Assembly: GCF_031143425.1 (NCBI RefSeq)
Contig: NC_090444.1
Span: 59,081,533-59,145,532, forward strand
Length of the DNA: 64,000 nt
Direction of reading: 5' to 3'
DNA from: Pleurodeles waltl
Taxonomy: Eukaryota > Chordata > Amphibia > Caudata > Salamandridae
The notes under the pieces were generated by a model. The model did no database searches. It was not told the DNA's origin and saw only the letters and a list, made by a program, of their open reading frames with translations. Positions within the stretch are counted from its first letter, which is position 1. Each line of letters begins with the position of its first letter. The position numbers and the translations under genes were made by a program. Below are positions 22,263-34,800 of the stretch, piece after piece.

Positions 22263-23756
22263 GATAGAAGGTGTTGGAAGAGATAGGAAGGAAATTGAGC
22301 GGCCTTACATCATTTGTGAGCAACAGTAATGCCAGACAGCTGATGTGCAAGATGTTTACCTGTGCCTTCAAAGAAGGTGCAGAGTAGGAAGTCTTGACTT
22401 GGAAGCACACTGCTGTGATGGGATTGTGTGGCGACTGGTACAGACAAGCCGGCGACTCTGTTGGCACGTGGGCATGGTGAGGATCCATAGACTGCTGGCC
22501 CACGGCTGTACGTAGTAGGAGGAAGACTGTGCTTGAGCCTGAATGTGAAGAAGGGATACCACCCAAGGTGGTGTGTAGGTGGAGGCTCCTATGGGGAGGA
22601 TCATGGTCTCAGTTCATGCACAAGAGACACAGTGCTACAAAATGGTCATGGTTTGTGTTGGCAGGAATGTAGGAATATATGTCTGGTGCCCCAACTACAT
22701 CCTTCTGTTTGTTCTACAAAGAGAATACCATTTTGATCTAGAGGGGCAACAAGTGATATTCACATTTGTCGATCTTGTGGCTCTGTAGGAACTGTTTCCA
22801 CTAAGTATGATTGGCTGAGCCTGTATGAGAGTATGTTTAAGCTACAGTGGTTGTGTTCAACACAAATAAAGAATGTTCCAACTTTTAACACTACACTAAT
22901 ATGTAAATGGGAACTACAATCCAGTGCAAATGTTAAAACCTGTAAAGATATAGTTAAAAAAGGAAGAAGAAAATGTTCATCCACAATAAAGGGTCCTTTA
23001 AGTCAAAAAGGCGATGTGGTGCTCTCATTACTACAAAATAGTCAACTGTATTCACTGAATCTCGTGCTACCTGTATATACTGGAAAAAGCATCCCTGATC
23101 ATATTGCTTCAACAAGAGTCCAAGATTTCACTCCATTACGACATTCAAAGCTGGCACTTAGATCCCTTAGTGGCCGCACTTTCACTGTGAAATGAGCCAT
23201 TATACTCACTGCATTGTCAGACAATACCTGAAGCAGAAAGAACTGGCTCACTATGTCCTCAGTAAGCCTAGGGAGAAGGAAGATAAAGCCACAACAAGGG
23301 ACAGAAGACCATGCTACCCCATAAGCAAATAAACAAAGTGCTGGAGGTCCTTTATCAGCCCACATTTGTACAGGATGTCTCAGACTAGTGTCTTATTTGC
23401 TATGATCATGGCTAGAGGCAGACAACCACTATGGCATGAGCCAACATTCAGCATTCTCCCAGAGTTTATGGGTTTGAGAGATAATCTTGTGAATGAAGTT
23501 GAACATCACTCATGCAAGCTAACTACAAGATACCGTGTTTTTCAGTATCTTCACATGTTTTTAGATGAGTTGTTTCTTTTTATCCATGTTTCTATCTTTT
23601 CTGGTGCCCACGTTCCACATGTAACTTTAGATGACAGGCCATCTATTCTCCCAATGGCTGGCAGATGTGTCAATTGGGGTATGAGCTGTCTCCTTCGTAG
23701 CATGAGTTGTCCACAAGGACACCCCTGTGTTCTTGAAAATCTCTAAGTCTCCTAAG
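22263..23756. other. No recognisable gene
   Basis: Open frames at 22833-23195 and 23366-23746 (+) are each longer than 100 codons. I recognise no domain, start context or splice signals, so I do not call them genes. Confidence 0.45.
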
Positions 23757-24630
23757 GTTCCATCTTATCCCTCATCATCTTCTGTGGAGCCCCTTTGGGT
23801 CCTATTCACCCAAAACAGCATCAGAATTCACCAATACTCCGATGAAAAACAACTCTACTTGAGTCTATTCTAGACATCGAATGCCTCAAATGCTGCCTAC
23901 GTTTCATCCATACCTGGATTCCCAGCACCTTTCTAAAAATCATCCCAGCCAGGCCAGAATGAATTCATGTTATTTTTCAATAACAACATGCAAGATGTAG
24001 TGCAACTGGACTCAATGACATGAATCTTGACAGCTTTAACCCCCAGCTTTCACTCAACGCCAAGTCACTTGGATTCACCCTCAACATGATTTTCAACCTA
24101 AGGGAACACATTGCCAAGAAAGCAAAGATGGTCTGATACCTGCTCTCTCTCCTAAATACTTGGAAACCATTCCTCTCAGAACGTGACTCAGAACTGCTGT
24201 TCAAGCCCTTATACTCCTGCTTCTGAATGGTGACAGAGCTCTCCTGCATGGCCTCCTACAATGGCCCTCTTGATGGACATATACAAACTGTAGCATGTGT
24301 CACCCTGGACCTGAATAAATATGACGACACCACACCTATCCTGATGACAGTTCACCAACTCCTCTTGCCTCAAAACCAGCTGCATGATTTAGAAAGCCAA
24401 CACCTTAACATACGGCTGTTAAGATCACAATGTCTTGTGGCTCTCAGTATACCTACAGTCAGGACACCATCAGACTTGAGACAAAGTAGAGCAATAAAAA
24501 TGTAAAAACAATGCAACAGACCTCCATCTATGTACCAGGATCTGGAACAACATCCCTGTATCCGCCAGGAATGCCTCAAGCCTGCTACAAATTCAGGAAG
24601 TTGAAGATAGACCTCTTTAAAGAACACTGT
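23757..24630 (+). mobile_element. Old LINE (CR1/L2-type) reverse transcriptase fragment, left part (LINE 3)
   Basis: Across three frames the plus strand reads as RT palm, thumb and tail: a GAPLGPI-like turn, SLNAKSLGFTLNMIF, REHIAKKAKM, RDSELLF, LNGDRALLHGLLQWPS, and finally WNNIPVSARNASSLLQIQE near 24550. That last element is the usual C-terminal RT tail. Stops and shifts are frequent. It ends at the Harbinger target TGT (24628-24630) and resumes at 43756. It was therefore in place before the Harbinger insertion. Confidence 0.75.
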
Positions 24631-24910
24631 GGCCCTCATTATAACCTTGACGGTAAAAGCCGCCTACTGCCGTGCTGATGGCCGCCAACATACCGTGACC
24701 GCAGCGGTGTACCGCTACGGGGATTATGACCCACACAGAGAAATCTGCCACTATACAGACACCCACACAAGTCCGCCAGCCCAAAGGTCAGTGATAAACT
24801 GGCGGTACCAAAACCCACACCGTCACGCCAATAGAAATATGCCCACAGTATCAGGACCCACGAATCACCGTGGCGGTCTTTCAACCGCGGTAAACCATTG
24901 GCGGTACACA
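24631..24910. promoter_or_regulatory. Left TIR and subterminal GGCGGT/ACCGCC motif cluster
   Basis: After the 16-bp TIR, short motifs related to TGGCGGTA, ACCGC and CCGCCA recur at about 24645-24720, 24795-24830 and 24870-24905. The right end mirrors this. Repeated subterminal motifs are usual binding sites for the transposase or its Myb-like partner; binding here is inferred. Confidence 0.6.
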
Positions 24911-25189
24911 CCACTGCGCTCAAAATACACACACACTAACAAAACTACGCCACATTGGACAATTCAAAATACACACACCTGACACACAAACACCACACCC
25001 ACACACCCAATCCAATATAAAACACACACCCACATTACCCACAACCCTTTCAACGAAAAAAAGATTGCTAACTGAGAGAGAGACAAGCCAGGAGCACCCA
25101 CTCAAGCTGAGCCACAGAACACCATCACCCATACACCATCCACGCACCTCACACCACACACCCTCACACATACCACTCACACCACATCC

Positions 25190-26741
25190 ATGGCACCCCA
25201 AAGACACCCCAGGTTTTCAGAGGAGGAGCTAAGGGTCATGTTGGAGGAAATCATTCGGGTAGAGCCACAGCTATTCGGATCACAGGTGCAGCAGATGTCC
25301 ATTGCTAGGAAGATGGAGCTATGGCAGAGAGTCTTGGACAGGGTCAACGCCGTGGGACAGCACCCCAGGACAAGGGATGACATCAGGAAAAGGTAGAACA
25401 ACCTACGGGGGAAGGTGCGTTCCATGGTTGCCAGACACCAGGTAGCCGTACAGAGGACTTGCGGTGGACCCCCACAACTAACAACATGGGAGGAGCAAGT
25501 CTTGGCAATAATGCATCCTGAGGGCCTCGCAGGAGTAGCAGGAGGACTGGACTCTGGTAAGTCAAATCTTTACTATCATATCCCCCACCCTACCTGCATG
25601 CCATCACAAACTCCTACCCCTACCCTCACCCCCATCACTCCACCACCACACATATACCCCACTATCACAACCCACCCATCCCAAAACCAAGCCCTGCATG
25701 CCGCACCAATGCATGGACACCCATCACAGACCTGCATGGACACAAATCACTAAAGCATGCACATTAGAAAGAATCACCTAGCCCACAAAATCACCACTGA
25801 CACAAGGCAAAGCAGACAGGGCAATCACAAACATACAGGGAAACACACCCATGCACAAGATGGCACACGCAGATACAATAACACTGCATTTACATCCCTA
25901 CAGGACCCCCACTTAACGTCACTGGAGAGGAGGTGCCACCACCATCCAGTCCCCCCCCCCCCCAGAAGAGGCCCACAGTGATGACAGCAGCTCTGCACGC
26001 CTGGATCAGATGACCAACCTGGCCCATCAGGGACCTCTGGACAGTCGGTTACCCTGCCACAGTACCATACCAGCACAGAGCCTCCCCCCTCGGAAAACAC
26101 CAGCACAGCACCCACCCAGCGGGCCCATACCTCTGTCCCCAGGACACGTCAATCAGCAGTGTGTCCACCACTACAAGGACCCCAGGCAACCCCGCAAACA
26201 CAGGACGATCAGGAACCTGGGGTCAGTGGCAGTGGGCACAGGGTTCAAGGGACAGAGGCACAGGACAACAGGGACACTGGGAGGACTGTTGTGATAGGGG
26301 GAGGACAGGCCCAGGGAACCCACTCTCCACGAGGCACTTGCAGGGATCCTGGGAGCATACCAACATTCTCAGGAGACCTTGGGCCAGATACTGTACAAGT
26401 TGCAGGAGACCCAGCGGCTGCAGGAGGGACAGTACCTGGGGTTCAGGGAGGACCTCAAACACATCCACACCATCCTGGTCACCATTGCAGGGGTGCTGGT
26501 TGACATGGCCAACACCATGAGGGAGGCAGTGGCACACCAACGGGCCCCTGACACTAGCCACACCGATGAACAGCCCTCCACCTCCGCCGGCGCTAGTGGA
26601 CAGGAGGCCCCGCCACAGGACCAACAGGCCACCAGCACCCCTCCCCGCAGAAGGAGAACCACCCCACAAACGGTCACTGTGATCCAGGCAGAAGACAGAG
26701 AACATTGCCAAGACCCCTGCCAGGAAATAAGACTCTCCTGA
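25190..26741 (+). pseudogene. Harbinger Myb/SANT-like DNA-binding protein (ORF1)
   Basis: The frame starts at ATG 25190 with RHPRFSEEELRVMLEE, then VQQMSIARKMELWQRVLDRV and RTRDDIRKR, a Myb/SANT-like trihelix of the NAIF1/Harbinger type. Position 25394-25396 is TAG where family members have Trp; the same frame continues NNLRGKVRSMVA to a donor GTAAGT at 25557. An acceptor at 25901-25903 leads to exon 2 (VPPPSSP-type Pro-rich linker with a C14 run, acidic SDDSSS), and a helical MGQILYKLQETQRLQEGQY segment, ending with TPPRRRRTT and a stop at 26741. Frames shift within exon 2. In Harbinger systems this partner carries the transposase to the nucleus and to element ends. The nonsense codon and shifts suggest this copy is dead. 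Confidence 0.82.
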
Positions 26742-26914
26742 TTGTCATACTTCTGTCCCTTTCTGTTACCCTGTCCACCTTGAACTGCGATTGCTCCCTT
26801 CCTATGCCCCATTGGACAATGCACCTGTGATACCAATAGGCTGGACTCTACCCTGGACTTTCCTCCATTATCAACCCAGCCCATTGCAATACCCCCTCCA
26901 CTTATTTGCACATA

Positions 26915-26920
26915 AATAAA
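26915..26920 (+). terminator. Candidate poly(A) signal for ORF1
   Basis: AATAAA lies about 175 bp after the ORF1 stop, in the spacer between the convergent ORF1 and transposase genes. Confidence 0.45.
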
Positions 26921-27232
26921 CACCCTTGGAACTAATACAAATATGGAGTCTGTCAATTGATTCAAATATGTATACGTTTAACAAGCTGTAAACATTGCAA
27001 TTCAACTGTACAGTCATGTATACATAGGTATGACCTGCAGTGGGCAGTAGGGAACACACCAGGAGCCAGAGTGGGGCACAGAGATCTGAAAATAGAGATT
27101 CCAAAGGGTATAGTAAGTGGGCATACAATATGGAAAATCAGGCTGACATGTACAATGTCCAACACAAAACAGCAATGGAAAGTGAAGTTACAGTGTCTTA
27201 TCTGTGTGTCACTGGAAGTACTGTTGATTGAG

Positions 27233-28384
27233 TTATCTTCTGTTGTCCACATCTTCTGCCTCTGCCTCCTCTTCTTCACTATCCACAGGCTCCACCGCTG
27301 CCACAAGACCCTCTCCAGGCTCATCTTCCTGCAGAAAAGGCACCTGGCGTCTCAAGGCCAGGTTGTGCAACATGCAACATGCAACGATGATCTGGCACAC
27401 CTTCTTGGGTGAGTAGTACAGGGATCCACCTGTCAGATGGAGGCACCGGAACCTGGCCTTCAGGAAGCCAAAGGTTCTTTCAATGATCCTCCTTGTTCGC
27501 CCATGTGCCTCATTGTAACGTTCCTCTGCCCTTGTCCTGGCATTCCTCACTGGGGTCAGGAGCCATGAGAGGTTGGGGTAACCAGAGTCACCTGCAAATA
27601 TTTGAGGGATACCTGTTAGACATACACTCACTCTTAGGGACAACCCCACACCCATATACCTACATCAACTGTGTGGGGACCATGGTCTCACCTATTAGCC
27701 ACACCCTGTGCCTCTGTAGTTGAGACATCACATATGGAATGCTGCTATTCCTCAAGATGAAGGCATCATGCACAGAGCCAAGATACTTGCCATTCATATT
27801 GGAGATGTACTGGTCCGTCAAACACACCATCTGCACATTCAGAGAGTGATAGCTTTTTCTATTCCTGAACACCTGTTCATTCCTCCGGGGGGGACGAATG
27901 CTACATGTGTACCATCAATGGCACCAATGATGTTGGGGATATGTCCCAGGGCATAGAAGTCAGCTTTCACTGTTGCCAAATCCTCCACCTGTGGGAATAC
28001 GATGTAGCTGCACATGTGTTTCAGTAGGGCAGACAACACTCTGGTCAACATGTTTGAGAACATAGGCTGTGACATCCCTGATGCCATGGCCACTGTCGCT
28101 TGGAAGGAACCACTTGCCAGGAAATGGAGCACTGACAGGCCCTGCACTAGAGGGGGGATACCTGTGAGCTGGCGGATAGCTGAAATCAGGTCTGGCTCCA
28201 ATTGGGCACACAGTTCTTGGATTGTGGCCCTATCAAGTCTGTAGGTCAGGATAATGTGTCTGTCCTCCATTGTCGCCAGGTCCACCAGGGGTCTGTACAC
28301 TGGAGGATGTCTCCATCTCATATTCATCCTCAGCAGTTGAAGTCTAGGGAGAAAAACGGTGAGCAGAGGGTCATATTCACACAT
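27233..28384 (-). pseudogene. PIF/Harbinger DDE transposase, one intron, single frameshift
   Basis: The minus strand from 28384 gives RWRHPPVYRPLVDL, RATIQELCAQLEPDL, VLHFLASGSFQATVAMA and IIGAIDGTHVAF (first Asp). A shift near 27850 moves to the frame with YISNMNGKYLGSVHDAFILR (second Asp) and HRVWLIG. An intron (27691-27592, GTGAG...TTTGCAG) leads to DSGYPNLSWLLTP, NEAHGRTRRIIERTFGFLK (catalytic Glu) and a strongly acidic tail EEEEAEAEDVDNRR. The DDE triad is visible and otherwise intact, and length (~370 codons) suits the family. A possible acceptor TTTTCTCCCTAG just inside the open frame (about 28346) suggests the coding exon may begin there, with ATG near 28330. It is divergent from ORF2 and convergent with ORF1. 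Confidence 0.88.
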
Positions 28385-28712
28385 ATATTGAATTAATGAT
28401 GCACCAGTATGTGAAGTTGAGAGTCAGTTGATGTGCCAATGTCTGCTGTGACGCAGTTAGGTGCCATGGCCTGTGCCCCCCTGCAATGGCAGCTGCCTGA
28501 CCTCTCTGGAGAGACAAGTGGAAATGAGGTAATTCCGCTGGCGTTGTGCGCCGTAGCGGTCGGCGGTCGACCAACTTCGCATTGGTTAACATTAGGCCCT
28601 ATGGGTTCCAGGAGCCAATGGCGATGTATGCCGGCGGTGACTTGCTACCTGTCCTTCAACAGGAGAGGACCTACACTGCAAGTGCTTCTGTGACCTGTGT
28701 CTAGAAGCGACA
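28385..28712. promoter_or_regulatory. Divergent promoter region of Harbinger copy 2
   Basis: This 330-bp spacer separates the 5' ends of the transposase (-) and ORF2 (+). At 28520-28660 it contains GCGGTCGGCGGTCGA, a TTGGTTAACATTAGG segment and CCAATGGCG, matching the layout of the copy 1 spacer. The GGCGGT motif also recurs at the element ends, so transposase or Myb protein binding here could allow autoregulation; that is inference. Confidence 0.45.
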
Positions 28713-29120
28713 ATGGCTCATGTGTCTGGGAGAGGGGCCCAGCCTTCACTTCGGAGGAGTTGGAGAGACTGTTGGATGGGGTCCTACCCCAGTCCAATTT
28801 ACTCTATGGTCCTCCAGACAAACAGGTGAGTACACTGTGAGCATGATGCGTGGGCCATGAATGTATGGAATGCTGTGTGTCAGCCTCATGTAGGGGGGTC
28901 TGAGGGCTCCTGGGCAGAGTGCTGCATGTATGGTGGTCAATGTATGTGGGTAAGGGGATGGGAGGGATATGGTGGGCCATGAGTATGACAGTCCGTACGG
29001 TATGACTAATCCCTTTTCTGCTGTATGTTTCCTGCAGGTCATCGCTCATCAAAAAAGGGTATTTGGCGTGCCATCGCCAAGGAGGTGCAGACCCTGGGGG
29101 TCATTGACAGGCAGAGCACC

Positions 29121-31806
29121 TGTAGGAAGTTGGCTCTGTATGTGCTATTTCAAAGTAAGGAATAGCATGCACAGAGTCCAAGGGTTCCCCTTAGAGGTAA
29201 AATAGTGGTAAAAAGAGATAATACTAATGCTCTATTTTGTGGTAGTGTGGTCGAGCAGTAGGCTTATCCAAGGAGTAGTGTTAAGCATTTGTTGTACATA
29301 CACATAGACAATAAATGAGGTACACACACTCAGAGACAAATCCAGCCAATGGGTTTTGTTATAGAAAAATATCTTTTCTTAGTTTATTTTAAGAACCACA
29401 GGTTCAAATTTAACATGTAATATCTTGTTTGAAAGGTATTGCAGGTAAGTATATTAGGAACTTTGAATCATTTCAATTGCATGTATACTTTTCAAGTTAT
29501 TCACAAATAGCTATTTCAAAAGTGGACACAGTGCAATTTTCACAGTTCCTGGGGGAGGTAAGTTTTTGTTAGTTTTACCAGGTAAGTAAGACACTTACAG
29601 GGTTCAGTTCTTGGTCCAAGGTAGCCCACCGTTGGGGGTTCAGAGCAACCCCAAAGTCACCACACCAGCAGCTCAGGGCCGGTCAGGTGCAGAGTTCAAA
29701 GTAGTGCCCAAAACGCATAGGCTAGAATGGAGAGAAGGGGGTGCCCCGGTTCCGGTCTGCTTGCAGGTAAGTACCCGCGTCTTCGGAGGGCAGACCAGGG
29801 GGGTTTTGTAGGGCACCGGGGGGGACACAAGCCCACACAGAAATTTCACCCTCAGCAGCGCGGGGGCGGCCGGGTGCAGTGTAGAAACAAGCGTCGGGTT
29901 TGCAATGTTAGTCTATGAGAGATCAACGGATCTCTTCAGCGCTGCAGGCAGGCAAGGGGGGGCTTCCTCGGGGAAACCTCCACTTGGGCAAGGGAGAGGG
30001 ACTCCTGGGGGTCACTTCTCCAGTGAAAGTCCGGTCCTTCAGGTCCTGGGGGCTGCGGGTGCAGGGTCTCTCCCAGGCGTCGGGACTTTGGATTCAAAGA
30101 GTCGCGGTCAGGGGAAGCCTCGGGATTCCCTCTGCAGGCGGCGCTGTGGGGGCTCAGGGGGGACAGGTTTTGGTACTCACAGTATCAGAGTAGTCCTGGG
30201 GTCCCTCCTGAGGTGTTGGATCTCCACCAGCCGAGTAGGGGTCGCCGGGTGCAGTGTTGCAAGTCTCACGCTTCTTGCGGGGAGCTTGCAGGGTTCTTTC
30301 AAGGCTGCTGGAAACAAAGTTGCAGCCTTTCTTGGAGCAGGTCCGCTGTCCTCGGGAGTTTCTTGTCTTTTCGAAGCAGGGGCAGTCCTCAGAGGATGTC
30401 GAGGTCGCTGGTCCCTTTGGAAGGCGTCGCTGGAGCAGGATCTTTGGAAGGCAGGAGACAGGCCGGTGAGTTTCTGGAGCCAAGGCAGTTGTCGTCTTCT
30501 GGTCTTCCTCTGCAGGGGTTTTCAGCTAGGCAGTCCTTCTTCTTGTAGTTGCAGGAATCTAATTTTCTAGGGTTCAGGGTAGCCCTTAAATACTAAATTT
30601 AAGGGCGTGTTTAGGTCTGGGGGGTTAGTAGCCAATGGCTACTAGCCCTGAGGGTGGGTACACCCTCTTTGTGCCTCCTCCCAAGGGGAGGGGGTCACAA
30701 TCCTAACCCTATTGGGGGAATCCTCCATCTGCAAGATGGAGGATTTCTAAAAGTCAGAGTCACCTCAGCTCAGGACACCTTAGGGGCTGTCCTGACTGGC
30801 CAGTGACTCCTCCTGGTTGCTTTCTTTGTTCCCTCCAGCCTTGCCGCCAAAAGTGGGGGCCGTGGCCGGAGGGGGCGGGCAACTCCACTAAGCTGGAGTG
30901 CCCTGCTGGGCTGTGACAAAGGGGTGAGCCTTTGAGGCTCACCGCCAGGTGTCACAGCTCCTGCCTGGGGGAGGTGTTAGCATCTCCACCCAGTGCAGGC
31001 TTTGTTACTGGCCTCAGAGTGACAAAGGCACTCTCCCCATGGGGCCAGCAACATGTCTCTGGTGTGGCAGGCTGCTGGAACTAGTCAGCCTACACAGACA
31101 GTCGGTTAAGTTTCAGGGGGCACCTCTAAGGTGCCCTCTGTGGTGTATTTTACAATAAAATGTACACTGGCATCAGTGTGCATTTATTGTGCTGAGAAGT
31201 TTGATACCAAACTTCCCAGTTTTCAGTGTAGCCATTATGGTGCTGTGGAGTTCGTGTTTGACAGACTCCCAGACCATATACTCTTATGGCTACCCTGCAC
31301 TTACAATGTCTAAGGTTTTGTTTAGACACTGTAGGGGTACCATGCTCATGCACTGGCACCCTCACCTATGGTATAGTGCACCCTGCCTTAGGGCTGTAAG
31401 GCCTGCTAGAGGGGTGTCTTACCTATACTGCATAGGCAGTGAGAGGCTGGCATGGCACCCTGAGGGGAGTGCCATGTCGACTTACTCGTTTTGTCCTCAC
31501 TAGCACACACAAGCTGGCAAGCAGTGTGTCTGTGCTGAGTGAGAGGTCTCCAGGGTGGCATAAGACATGCTGCAGCCCTTAGAGACCTTCCTTGGCATCA
31601 GGGCCCTTGGTACTAGAAGTACCAGTTACAAGGGACTTATCTGGATGCCAGGGTCTGCCAATTGTGGATACAAAAGTACAGGTTAGGGAAAGAACACTGG
31701 TGCTGGGGCCTGGTTAGCAGGCCTCAGCACACTTTCAATTGTAAACATAGCATCAGCAAAGGCAAAAAGTCAGGGGGCAACCATGCCAAGGAGGCATTTC
31801 CTTACA
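29121..31806 (-). repeat. 3' LTR of the gypsy element (2686 bp)
   Basis: Its plus-strand ends are TGTAGGAAGTTGGCT and GGCATTTCCTTACA. It is nearly identical to 36880-39567. On the sense (minus) strand an AATAAATGCACAC near 31181 is a candidate poly(A) signal. The open frames inside both LTRs (for example 29905-30570) are byproducts of GC-rich sequence and are duplicated because the LTRs are. Confidence 0.95.
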
Positions 31807-31830
31807 CAACCCCCCCCCAAACGAAAGAGG
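31807..31830 (-). other. Polypurine tract of the gypsy element
   Basis: On the minus strand a G9 run (31818-31810) followed by TTG abuts the 3' LTR start. This is where plus-strand DNA synthesis would be primed. Confidence 0.7.
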
Positions 31831-31836
31831 ATGAGA

Positions 31837-34800
31837 CTAACCTTTCCCAAGAGAGTCTTCATTTTCTAAGTGGAAGAACCTGGAAAGGCCATCTGCATTG
31901 GCATGGGCAGTCCCAGGTCTGTGTTCCACTATAAAGTCCATTCCCTGTAGGGAGATGGACCACCTCAACAGTTTAGGATTTTCACCTTTCATTTGCATCA
32001 GCCATTTGAGAGGTCTGTGGTCAGTTTGAACTAGGAAGTGAGTCCCAAAGAGGTATGGTCTCAGCTTCTTCAGGGACCAAACCACAGCAAAGGCCTCCCT
32101 CTCAATGGCACTCCAACGCTGCTCCCTGGGGAGTAACCTCCTGCTAATGAAAGCAACAGGCTGGTCAAGGCCATCATCATTTGTTTGGGACAAAACTGCC
32201 CCTATCCCATGTTCAGAGGCATCAGTCTGCACAATGAACTGCTTAGAATAATCTGGAGCTTTTAGAACTGGTGCTGAGCACATTGCTTGTTTCAGGGTGT
32301 CAAAGGCCTGTTGGCATTCCACAGTCCAGTTCACTTTCTTGGGCATTTTCTTGGAGGTGAGTTCAGTGAGGGCTGTCACAATGGATCCATATCCCTTCAC
32401 AAACCTCCTGTAATACCCAGTCAAGCCAAGGAATGCCCTGACTTGAGTCTGGGTTTTTGGAGCTACCCAGTCCAGAATAGTCTGGATCTTGGGTTGGAGT
32501 GGCTGAACTTGGCCTCCACCTACAAGGTGGCCTAAGTAAACCACAGTTCCCTGCCCTATCTGGCATTTGGATGCCTTGATAGAGAGGCCTGCAGATTGCA
32601 GAGCCTTCAAAACCTTCTTCAGGTGGACCAGGTGATCCTGCCAGGTGGAGCTAAAGACAGCAATATCATCAAGATAAGCTGTGCTAAAGGACTCCAAGCC
32701 AGCAAGGACTTGATTCACCAACCTTTGGAAGGTGGCAGGGGCATTCTTTAAACCAAAGGGCATAACAGTAAACTGATAATGCCCATCAGGTGTGGAGAAT
32801 GCTGTTTTCTCTTTTGCTCCAGGTGCCATTTTTATTTGCCAGTACCCTGCTGTCAAGTCAAAGGTACTCAAGAATTTGGCAGCACCTAATTTATCTATAA
32901 GCTCATCAGCTCTAGGAATTGGATGAGCATCTGTCTTGGTGACAGAATTGAGCCCCCTCTAGTCCACACAAAACCTCATCTCTTTCTTTCCATCTTTGGT
33001 GTGAGGTTTGGGGACTAAGACCACTGGGCTAGCCCAGGGGCTGTCAGAGCGCTCAATTACTCCCAATTCCAGCATCTTGTGGACTTCCACCTTGATGCTT
33101 TCCTTAACATGGTCAGATTGTCTAAAGATTTTGTTCTTGACAGGCATGCTGTCTCCTGTGTCCACATCATGGGTACACAGGTGTGTCTGACCAGGGGTTA
33201 AGGAGAAGAGTTCAGGAAACTGTTGTAGGACTCTCCTACAATCAGCTTGCTGTTGGCCAGAGAGGGTGTCTGAGTAGATCACTCCATCTACTGAGCCATC
33301 TTTTGGGTCTGATGACAGAAGATCAGGGAGAGGTTCACTCTCTGCCTCCTGATCCTCATCTGTTACCATCAACAGATTCACATCAGCCCTGTCATGGAAG
33401 AGTTTAAGGCGGTTCACATGGATCACCCTCTTGGGGCTCCTGCTTGTGCCCAGGTCCCCCAGGTAGGTGACCTGACTCTTCCTTTCTAGCACTGGGTAAG
33501 GGCCACTCCATTTGTCCTGGAGTGCCCTGGGAGCCACAGGCTCCAGAACCCAGACTTTCTGCCCTGGTTGGAACTCAACCAGTGCAGCCTTTTGGTCATA
33601 CCAAAACTTCTGGAGCTGTTGGCTGGCCTCAAGGTTTTTGGTTGCCTTTTCCATGTACTCTGCCATTCTAGAGCGAAGGGCAAGTACATAGTCCACTATG
33701 TCTTGTTTAGGCTCATGGAGAGGTCTCTCCCAGCCTTCTTTAACAAGAGCAAGTGGTCCCCTTACAGGATGACCAAACAGAAGTTCAAAGGGTGAGAATC
33801 CTACTACCTTCTGTGGCACCTCTCTGTAAGCGAAAAGCAGACATGGCAAGAGGACATCCCATCTCCTTTTGAGTTTTTCTGGGAGCCCCATGATCATGCC
33901 TTTTAATGTCTTGTTGAATCTCTCAACCAAGCCATTAGTTTGTGGATGGTAAGGTGTAGTGAATTTGTAAGTCACTCCACACTCATTCCACATGTGTTTT
34001 AGGTATGCTGACATGAAGTTGGTACCTCTGTCAGACACCACCTCCTTAGGGAAACCCACTCTGGTAAAGATACCAATGAGGGCCTTGGCTACTGCAGGGG
34101 CAGTAGTCGACCTAAGGGGAATAGCTTCAGGATACCTGGTAGCATGATCCACTACTACCAGGATATACATATTTCCTGAGGCTGTGGGAGGTTCCAGTGG
34201 ACCAACTATGTCCACACCCACTCTTTCAAAGGGGACCCCCACCACTGGAAGTGGAATGAGGGGGGCCTTTGGGTGCCCACCTGTCTTACCACTGGCTTGA
34301 CAGGTGGGGCAGGAGAGGCAAAACTCCTTAACCATGTTGGACATATTGGGCCAGTAGAAGTGGTTGACTAGCCTCTCCCACGTCTTGGTTTGTCCCAAAT
34401 GTCCAGCAAGGGGAATGTCATGGGCCAATGTTAGGATGAACTCTCTGCACAGCTGAGGCACTACCACTCTCCTAGTGGCTCCAGGTTTGGGGTCTCTGGC
34501 CTCAGTGTACAGGAGTCCATCTTCCCAATAGACCCTATGTGTTCCATTTTTCTTGCCCTTGGACTCTTCAGCAGCTTGCTGCCTAAGGCCTTCAAGAGAG
34601 GGACAGGTTTCTTGTCCCTTACACAGCTCCTCCCTTGAGGGTCCCCCTGGGCCTAAGAGCTCAACCTGATAAGGTTCAAGCTCCAAAGGCTCAGTTCCCT
34701 CAGAGGGCAGAACTTCTTCCTGAGAAGAGAGGTTCCCTTTCTTTTGCTGTGTTGCAGTTGGTTTCCCAACTGACTTTCCTGTTCTCTTGGTAGGCTGGGC

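Noticed and set aside
22833..23746. Two open frames over 100 codons (22833-23195 and 23366-23746)
   Set aside because: No domain, family pattern or splice support; random open frames of this size are expected in 64 kb.
23757..24625. Considered as part of the neighbouring Harbinger element
   Set aside because: It lies outside the TIR and target duplication, and its residues fit a LINE reverse transcriptase tail.
29905..30570. 221-codon open frame repeated at 37666-38331
   Set aside because: It lies inside both LTRs, overlaps frames on the other strand, and has no recognisable domain; the duplication is simply the LTR pair.
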